Both the position numbers and the translations under genes were made by a program. Positions 58,770 to 64,000 of a stretch of 64,000 nt of DNA are shown in pieces. A model generated the notes under the pieces. The model saw nothing but the letters and a program-made list of their open reading frames with translations. It was not told the DNA's origin and did not search any database. This DNA comes from Mycobacteriaceae bacterium (GTDB lineage Bacteria > Actinomycetota > Actinomycetes > Mycobacteriales > Mycobacteriaceae), in the NCBI GenBank assembly GCA_019245755.1, contig JAFARC010000036.1:92558-156557 (forward strand), read 5' to 3'. The stretch's first letter is position 1. The number at the start of each line of letters is the position of its first letter.

Positions 58770-59323
58770 CGCGTACCTCCTTCCGGGTACTGATCTCGAA
58801 ACGCCCTGCGGGCACGCACCAACAGGGCCTCGGTGGCGTGCACCGTCCGGCCGATGAGCTCGGCACATTCACCCACCGAGCAGTCGTCCATGTACCGCAG
58901 CGTCAGCACGGTGCGGTGCGGCGCCGACAGCCGTGCCAGCGTGCTCTCGGCGACGATGCGGTCTAGTTCTGCGTCCCAGGCGTCGGCCGGCTCATCGGGT
59001 TCGGGCACGTCGGCCACCGGCACGTTGAGCCGGTCGCGCCGCCGCCGGAAATGGTCCGCCAGCTTGTGCCTCGCCACCCCGATCAGCCACGGCACGGTGA
59101 TATCCGGCGGATCGTCGCGGCGGGCGCTGTCCATCGCGGCCAGAAAGGTCTCCGACGTCAGATCCTCCGCGGTGCCGCGATCCGGGCAGCGCCGCACGAA
59201 GTATCCGTACACCACGGGCAGCGCGCTGTCGTACAGCGTGAGCAGGGCGCGCGGAGCGTCGGGGTGTTCGGATGCGGCGCTCACATCCCTATCGTCGTCG
59301 CGGCGCTCCGAACTCCGACGCAC
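58766..59323 (-). CDS. ECF-family RNA polymerase sigma factor
   Basis: A 185-aa sigma factor. Region 2 is GTAEDLTSETFLAAM with PWLIGVARHKLADHFRRRRDR; region 4 is RTVLTLRYMDDCSVGECAEL followed by IGRTVHATEALLVRARRAFR. There is no C-terminal extension. The GTG at 59323 is used, but a GTG at 59284 (VSAASEHPDAP) is also plausible. It overlaps the VOC gene, its presumed partner. No typical membrane anti-sigma gene is next to it. It is in a transcription unit with the DUF2332 gene and mftR. Confidence 0.88.
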   Translation of the reverse strand: MRRSSERRDDDRDVSAASEHPDAPRALLTLYDSALPVVYGYFVRRCPDRGTAEDLTSETFLAAMDSARRDDPPDITVPWLIGVARHKLADHFRRRRDRLNVPVADVPEPDEPADAWDAELDRIVAESTLARLSAPHRTVLTLRYMDDCSVGECAELIGRTVHATEALLVRARRAFRDQYPEGGTR

Positions 59324-59361
59324 GCTTCCACGTTATGTCCGACTTTTTCCGGTGGTGCCGC

Positions 59362-60411
59362 TTACTCCCAGGTCACCGGGGGGCCGTGGGGTGCGCATCG
59401 CGCCAGGATCAGGTTTCGTCCGCCGGGCCAGGCGCGTGAGCGCACCAGGAATTCGTGCGGGGATCCGGGCGCGCGCCGTTGTGGCTCCATGCTCAGGTGC
59501 ACAACCGGCGCCGTAGACCCGGCCTGCGCGGCCAGCGCGTCGATGCCCGCGCCGACGGCGGCGCGTTCGTCGTCGGAAAGGTACTGCCAGGTGACCGAGT
59601 GCCACACCACCGTCAACGTGCCCGGCGCCGGCCGGATGGCGGCGACGGCGTCGGCGGCGCTGCAGGGGCGGACCGTAGCCGGCACCTGTCGCGCGATCGC
59701 GATCGCGCCGCGCAACCGCCGCAGCCGCGCGGTCATGTCCGGCCACACGTAGCTCGACAGTGTCAGCTCGCCGTCGCGTGTTGTCGGGTCGATCGGCGAG
59801 ATGTCGTAGCCGTTTCGTTCGATGATCCCGATCTCGCGGTGCGACGGCACCCGGCCCTGCCATGCGTCCTCGATGACCACCGGCGAGTCGTCCCGACCCC
59901 ATTGGCCACCGCGGTGCAGGTACAGGTAGCAGTCGGCGCGCAGATTCAATCCGGCACTCGCACCGATCTCGAAAAGCCGTACCGGAAAGGGGTATTCGGC
60001 TGTGAGATGCAGCAAGCCGCCAGCCAGCGCCGCCGATCTGCCTACCTCGTTGGTCTGCGGCGCCTGATCCAGGGTCAGCCGCAGCACGCCTGCATGCGAA
60101 CGCGCCACCTCGACGATGTCGGACCATGCCTCGTCGGGGTCCCAGCGCCCGCCGACGCTGGGATACCACCGCCGCAGCTCGGGCGCCCGGCCGTCGAGCA
60201 CGAGCCGGTGCAGTCCGCCCAGCAGCCGCAGCGCAAGAGCCGACGGCCCCGGATCGTTCTCGTGGCCGGACAGCACATCGGCGAACACCCCGCCCGCGGA
60301 AACGTCGGCGCCGACCCGGTCGAGCAATTGGCCGTACATCGTCGAGCCGAGCGCGCTGCAGGCCAGCGCCTGGATGCCCACTGATTTGAGCAGATGCTCC
60401 TGGCCGTTCAC
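59362..60411 (-). CDS. DUF2332 family protein
   Basis: A 349-aa DUF2332 protein, syntenic with Rv0690c. [26 protein letters not shown] resembles a SAM-binding methyltransferase segment, as does [21 protein letters not shown]; the family is thought to be methyltransferase-like but has no proven activity. The GTG at 60411 overlaps the mftR stop as GTGA, so translation is coupled. The conserved placement beside mftR suggests a link to mycofactocin biology, but no role is known. Confidence 0.85.
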   Translation of the reverse strand: MNGQEHLLKSVGIQALACSALGSTMYGQLLDRVGADVSAGGVFADVLSGHENDPGPSALALRLLGGLHRLVLDGRAPELRRWYPSVGGRWDPDEAWSDIVEVARSHAGVLRLTLDQAPQTNEVGRSAALAGGLLHLTAEYPFPVRLFEIGASAGLNLRADCYLYLHRGGQWGRDDSPVVIEDAWQGRVPSHREIGIIERNGYDISPIDPTTRDGELTLSSYVWPDMTARLRRLRGAIAIARQVPATVRPCSAADAVAAIRPAPGTLTVVWHSVTWQYLSDDERAAVGAGIDALAAQAGSTAPVVHLSMEPQRRAPGSPHEFLVRSRAWPGGRNLILARCAPHGPPVTWE

Positions 60412-61001
60412 AGCGCCTTGCCCGGCCTCACGACGTCGAATGCTTCGCCGAGCGCCTGGGTCAACGACACCGATTCGTCGGCGAGCCAGTGTTCGTACGC
60501 CGACAGGGCCACTCCCAGCATGGCCCAGGCGACGGTCTGTGGCACCAGGTCGTCGACGTCCCGGCCACACCGGCGGGCCACGAAGCCGGCGATGACGTCA
60601 CGCCAGCCTGCGTACATCGTCATGGAATAATCCTGCAATTCATCTGTTTTCAAGATCACGCGCATCCGCAGCCGATGCCGCGTTGTCTCCGAGTCGTCGA
60701 AGGTGTTGAACGCCAGCAACGCCGCACGCAGCGCCTGCTCCGTGGCCACCTCACAGGGCACCGCATCGAGCAGACCCCGAAGGTGCTGCAGGTGTGCGTC
60801 GAAGTCGCCCCACGGGATCGCGTTCTTGGAAGCGTAGTAGCGGAACAGGGTGCGGCGGGCGATTCCGGCCGCCTCGGCCACGTCGTCGACGCTGACCTGA
60901 TCGAAGCCGCGGCTGGCGAAGAGGTCGATGGCGACGTCGGTGATGTGATGCCGCGTCGTGGAGCGACGACGCCCCACCCGCCCACCGGAGTCAGGCTGCA
61001 T
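60408..61001 (-). CDS. mftR: Mycofactocin system transcriptional regulator MftR
   Basis: A 197-aa TetR-type protein. The helix-turn-helix is [24 protein letters not shown]. The gene is divergent from mftA and matches Rv0691c. MftR represses the mft operon in other mycobacteria and responds to long-chain acyl-CoA esters. The start ([12 protein letters not shown]) lies 103 bp from mftA, so the operator should be in that gap. It is the first gene of an outward unit with DUF2332, sigma and VOC genes. Confidence 0.92.
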   Translation of the reverse strand: MQPDSGGRVGRRRSTTRHHITDVAIDLFASRGFDQVSVDDVAEAAGIARRTLFRYYASKNAIPWGDFDAHLQHLRGLLDAVPCEVATEQALRAALLAFNTFDDSETTRHRLRMRVILKTDELQDYSMTMYAGWRDVIAGFVARRCGRDVDDLVPQTVAWAMLGVALSAYEHWLADESVSLTQALGEAFDVVRPGKAL

Positions 61002-61104
61002 CAGATCGGCCCTTCCATTTCGGCACCCGATGCCATATTCTGGCCGCGTTCACCCGCGCTTGTCGAGGGGCTGGGCAGGAATGGCCACGCGAAAGGAACG
61101 AGTC
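61002..61104. promoter_or_regulatory. mftR-mftA divergent promoter region
   Basis: This 103-bp gap must hold the promoters for both directions. A possible -10 box, TATTCT, toward mftA lies near 61035, and GGCACCCGATGCC a few bases upstream of it has 4-bp self-complementary ends and could be part of an MftR site. No strong palindrome is visible. Confidence 0.4.
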
Positions 61105-61200
61105 ATGGAACCGAACCGGCAGACCGACGCCGACACCGAGCTGGTGGCCGAAACCCTGGTCGAGGAGGTATCGATCGACGGGATGTGCGGAGTCTATTGA
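61105..61200 (+). CDS. mftA: Mycofactocin precursor peptide MftA
   Basis: A 31-aa precursor, the usual length for MftA. It ends in IDGMCGVY; the C-terminal Val-Tyr is the part converted to mycofactocin, while the rest is leader. AAAGGAACG lies upstream. The stop is immediately followed by mftB. It would be missed by gene finders with a length cut-off. Confidence 0.95.
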   Translation: MEPNRQTDADTELVAETLVEEVSIDGMCGVY

Positions 61201-61202
61201 GA

Positions 61203-61478
61203 GTGGCGTTTGATCCGGCACGAAGCTGGCGGCTGCATCCCCAGGTTGCGGTGCGGCCGGAACCGTTTGGGGCGCTGTTGTACCACTTCGGCACCCGCAA
61301 ACTGTCGTTTCTGAAGAATCGCGCGATGCTCACCGTCGTCCAGACGCTGGGTGACCATCCCGATGTGCGGTCGGCGTGCCGCGCGGCCGGAATCGAGGAC
61401 GCCGACCAGGCCCCGTACCTGCACGCGCTCGGGGCGCTGGCCGCCTCGAAGATGTTGGTCGCCGGGGAGCACGGATGA
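61203..61478 (+). CDS. mftB: Mycofactocin biosynthesis chaperone MftB
   Basis: A 91-aa RRE-type chaperone that binds MftA and presents it to MftC. SWRLHPQVAVRPEPFGALLY and HFGTRKLSFLKNRAMLTVVQ are typical. The GTG at 61203 is chosen; a TTG at 61197 overlapping the mftA stop is equally possible. The stop overlaps the mftC start by ATGA. Confidence 0.93.
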   Translation: MAFDPARSWRLHPQVAVRPEPFGALLYHFGTRKLSFLKNRAMLTVVQTLGDHPDVRSACRAAGIEDADQAPYLHALGALAASKMLVAGEHG

Positions 61479-62632
61479 CTTCCGACGTCCGGGTGCCACG
61501 GCTGATCGAGCAGTTCGAATGCGGTCTGGCCGCGCCGATCTGCCTGACCTGGGAACTGACCTACGCCTGCAATCTCGCCTGCGTGCATTGCCTGTCGTCG
61601 TCCGGCAAACGCGATCCTCGCGAGCTCACCACCCGGCAGTGCAAAGACGTCATCGACGAGCTGGAACGCATGCAGGTGTTCTACGTCAACATCGGCGGCG
61701 GCGAACCCACGGTGCGGCCGGACTTTTGGGAGCTCGTCGACTACGCGACCGCACACCATGTCGGAGTCAAGTTCTCCACCAACGGCGTGCGGATCACCTC
61801 CGAAATAGCCGAACGGCTCGCGGCCAGCGACTACGTGGACGTCCAGATCTCCCTGGACGGGGCGACGGCCGCGGTCAACGACGCGGTGCGAGGCGCCGGA
61901 TCGTTCACGATGGCGACACGAGCGCTGGAGAACCTGGCCGCGGCCGGCTTTTCCGGCGCCAAGATCTCCGTCGTAGCGACTCGACACAATGTCGATCAAC
62001 TCGACGAGTTCGCTGCTCTGGCGGAGCGTTACGGGGTAACGCTGCGCATCACCAGGCTGCGCCCATCGGGCCGGGGCGCCGACGTGTGGGATGAGCTCCA
62101 TCCGACTGCGGCGCAGCAGGTCCAGCTCTACGACTGGCTGGTGCAGCGCGGCGACAAGGTGCTCACCGGTGACTCGTTCTTCCACTTGGCCGCGCTTGGG
62201 CAGCCCGGAGCGCTCGCCGGCCTGAACATGTGTGGCGCTGGGCGGGTGGTGTGCCTGATCGATCCGGTCGGTGACGTGTATGCGTGCCCATTCGCGATTC
62301 ACGATCGCTTCCTGGCGGGAAACGTATTGTCGCCGGGTGGTTTCGGCGACGTATGGAAAAACGCGACGCTGTTCCGTGAGCTCCGCGAGCCGCAGTCCGC
62401 GGGAGCGTGCGGCAGCTGCGGGCACTACGACAGCTGCCGTGGCGGCTGCATGGCGGCGAAGTTCTTCACCGGCCTGCCCATCGACGGCCCCGACCCCGAA
62501 TGCGTCCGCGGCCAGGCGGCGCCGGCGCTGGCCCGCGGGCGGGACGTTCCGCGGCCCAGCCGTGACCACTCCCGCCGCGGCGCGGTCCCGCTGACCCTGA
62601 CAAAACGACCCTGCAACGAAAGCCCGGTCTAG
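61475..62632 (+). CDS. mftC: Mycofactocin radical SAM maturase MftC
   Basis: A 385-aa radical SAM enzyme. The [4Fe-4S] motif is CNLACVHC (Cys32, 36, 39). A C-terminal SPASM region carries further Cys residues (LNMCGAGRVVCLIDPVGDVY then ACPFAI; CGSCGHYDSCRGGC). MftC decarboxylates the C-terminal Tyr of MftA and joins it to Val. Residues after about 350 are low-complexity. The ATG overlaps mftB. Confidence 0.96.
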   Translation: MTSDVRVPRLIEQFECGLAAPICLTWELTYACNLACVHCLSSSGKRDPRELTTRQCKDVIDELERMQVFYVNIGGGEPTVRPDFWELVDYATAHHVGVKFSTNGVRITSEIAERLAASDYVDVQISLDGATAAVNDAVRGAGSFTMATRALENLAAAGFSGAKISVVATRHNVDQLDEFAALAERYGVTLRITRLRPSGRGADVWDELHPTAAQQVQLYDWLVQRGDKVLTGDSFFHLAALGQPGALAGLNMCGAGRVVCLIDPVGDVYACPFAIHDRFLAGNVLSPGGFGDVWKNATLFRELREPQSAGACGSCGHYDSCRGGCMAAKFFTGLPIDGPDPECVRGQAAPALARGRDVPRPSRDHSRRGAVPLTLTKRPCNESPV

Positions 62633-62634
62633 CT

Positions 62635-63828
62635 GTGGCGCGCAACACGTGGTTCGAGACGGTGGCGTTCGCCCAGCACAAGGCCCGCAGGCGCCTGCCG
62701 AAACCGGTGTACTCGGCGCTGGTGGCGGCCAGTGAGAAGGGCGTGACGGTTGCCGACAACGTCGACGCCTTTGCCGAGCTCGGGTTTGCACCACATGTCA
62801 TCGGTGCCGTTGAGAAGCGCGACCTGTCGACAACCGTTCTGGGTCAAGAAATTTCGTTACCGGTGGTGATATCACCCACCGGTGTGCAAGCCGTTCACCC
62901 GGACGGCGAGGTGGCGGTGGCGCGGGCGGCGGCCGCCCGCGGGACCGCGATGGGGTTGTCATCGTTTGCCAGCAAGCCGATCGAAGAGGCGGTCGCGGCC
63001 AATCCGAAGACCTTCTTCCAGGTCTACTGGCTCGGCGATCGGGAGTCCATCGCGCGGCGGGTGCAACGGGCTCGCGAGGCGGGAGCCGCCGGTTTGATCC
63101 TGACCACCGACTGGAGTTTCTCCCACGGGCGCGATTGGGGTAGCCCGAAGATCCCCGAGGAGATGAACCTGCGCACGACGGTACGGATGCTACCGACGGG
63201 CCTGACCAGGCCCGGCTGGCTGTGGCAGTGGGCGAAGACGCTCCGGCCACCGGACCTGCGGGTGCCCAACCAGGCGCCCCGCGGCGAGCCGGGCCCGACG
63301 TTCTTCGCCGCCTACGGAGAGTGGCTGAACACCCCGCCGCCGACCTGGGAGGACGTCGGCTGGCTGCGCGAGCTGTGGGGTGGGCCGTTCATGCTCAAAG
63401 GTGTGATTCGTGTCGATGACGCCAAACGCGCTGTTGATGCCGGTGTTTCGGCTATCTCGGTGTCCAACCACGGCGGTAACAACCTGGACGGCACCCCTGC
63501 GACGATCCGTGCGCTGCCGGCGATCGCCGACGCCGTCGGTGACCAGATCGAGGTGCTGTTGGACGGCGGCGTCCGTCGCGGCAGCGACGTCGTCAAAGCG
63601 GTCGCGCTCGGGGCCGATGCCGTCATGATCGGCCGCGCCTATCTGTGGGGCCTGGCTGCGGCCGGACAGGCCGGTGTTGAGAACGTGCTCGACATCCTGC
63701 GCAGTGGCATCGACTGCGCGCTCATGGGGCTGGGCAAGGCCTCGATTCACGACCTCACCCCCGACGACATCCTCGTGCCGCCCGGCTTCACCCGGACGCT
63801 GGGCGCCCGCCCCGGATCGCCGGACTGA
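62635..63828 (+). CDS. mftD: Pre-mycofactocin synthase MftD
   Basis: A 397-aa FMN enzyme of the alpha-hydroxy acid dehydrogenase family, historically LldD1. VVISPTGVQAVHPDGE, MGLSSFASKPIEE, SVSNHGGNNLDGTPATIR and LDGGVRRGSDVVKAVALGADAVMIGRAY bind FMN and substrate. MftD oxidises the cyclised precursor to pre-mycofactocin. The GTG start is 2 bp after the mftC stop. The next mft genes (mftE, mftF) should follow beyond the window. Confidence 0.95.
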   Translation: MARNTWFETVAFAQHKARRRLPKPVYSALVAASEKGVTVADNVDAFAELGFAPHVIGAVEKRDLSTTVLGQEISLPVVISPTGVQAVHPDGEVAVARAAAARGTAMGLSSFASKPIEEAVAANPKTFFQVYWLGDRESIARRVQRAREAGAAGLILTTDWSFSHGRDWGSPKIPEEMNLRTTVRMLPTGLTRPGWLWQWAKTLRPPDLRVPNQAPRGEPGPTFFAAYGEWLNTPPPTWEDVGWLRELWGGPFMLKGVIRVDDAKRAVDAGVSAISVSNHGGNNLDGTPATIRALPAIADAVGDQIEVLLDGGVRRGSDVVKAVALGADAVMIGRAYLWGLAAAGQAGVENVLDILRSGIDCALMGLGKASIHDLTPDDILVPPGFTRTLGARPGSPD

Positions 63829-63931
63829 TCGCTGCGCCGCAGGCCGGCGCGGTAAAAGAGGCGGGGCCGCGGACCCGCAGGTGATCGCAGAAGGGGCCCG
63901 AATCGCGAAAACTTGCGAAAAGAAATTTACT

Positions 63932-63954
63932 TGTGCGCCAACATTTGGCGCACA
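63932..63954. promoter_or_regulatory. Palindromic candidate operator after mftD
   Basis: A perfect inverted repeat, TGTGCGCCAA-CAT-TTGGCGCACA, has 10-bp arms and a 3-bp centre. It is preceded by A-rich sequence with a GCGAAAACT/GCGAAAAGA direct repeat. No T tract follows, so an operator is more likely than a terminator. The gene downstream is outside the window. Confidence 0.55.
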
Positions 63955-64000
63955 CCAGGTGAATTCGGCTTACGATCGGCAGGTGGTCTTCCCCGCAGAG

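Overview
The window is GC-rich chromosomal DNA from a mycobacterium. Gene order from about 9.7 kb to the right end follows the Mycobacterium tuberculosis block Rv0632c-Rv0694: echA3, a metallo-hydrolase, tRNAs, rpmG2, hadABC, secE-nusG-rplK-rplA, mycolic acid methyltransferases, lipG, alpha-mannosidase, rplJ-rplL, mkl, rpoB-rpoC, end, fadE8-echA4-echA5, the str operon and the mycofactocin cluster. hadABC, the mycolate methyltransferases and mycofactocin place it in Mycobacterium sensu lato. Modules absent from that block in M. tuberculosis, and wild-type rpoB and rpsL drug-target residues, fit a non-tuberculous species. Synteny statements rest on recalled gene order, not on a search.

Layout. 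1-0.6 kb: 3' end of pstS. 1-9.1 kb: accessory region with a divergent pair, a TIR-NTPase-WD40 protein of 1373 aa and a membrane protein with TrkA-N-like and ryanodine-receptor (RyR) domains, then a DUF1918 gene and a repeat-tailed membrane protein. 9.1-11.2 kb: TetR-echA3 and a glyoxalase II-like enzyme. 11.3-15.8 kb: tRNA-Thr, tRNA-Met, rpmG, the FAS-II dehydratases hadABC, tRNA-Trp, secE, nusG, rplK, rplA. 15.8-17.7 kb: an ECF42 sigma factor with its DGPF partner. 17.8-22.9 kb: two mycolic acid methyltransferases, lipG, a UbiB-type kinase, a DinB protein. 23-30 kb: nucleotidyltransferase, then a forward operon of phosphodiesterase, GH38 mannosidase, a SurA-N-like protein and a ROK sugar kinase. 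30-32.5 kb: rplJ-rplL with leader, and mkl. 33-41 kb: rpoB-rpoC. 41-46 kb: endonuclease IV and a fadE8-echA4-paaX-echA5 operon. 46-47.6 kb: two DUF3060 proteins, a tandem repeat and a TetR gene. 47.8-52.3 kb: rpsL-rpsG-fusA-tuf. 52.3-63.8 kb: redox and catabolic region with a mycofactocin-type SDR, an arginine-derivative hydrolase/rocD/AsnC module, a ferredoxin reductase, an ECF sigma/VOC pair, and mftR with mftABCD.

How the genes work together. The core of the window is translation and transcription machinery mixed with cell-envelope lipid genes. The right part is a mycofactocin island: MftA-D make the redox cofactor, MftR probably controls the operon, and the SDR at 52.8 kb is of the class that uses it. 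The most novel-looking element is the TIR-NTPase-WD40/RyR pair. TIR domains make NAD-derived nucleotides and RyR domains have been proposed as nucleotide-linked sensors, so the pair could be a signal-producer and membrane-effector immune system. That is an inference from domain architecture.
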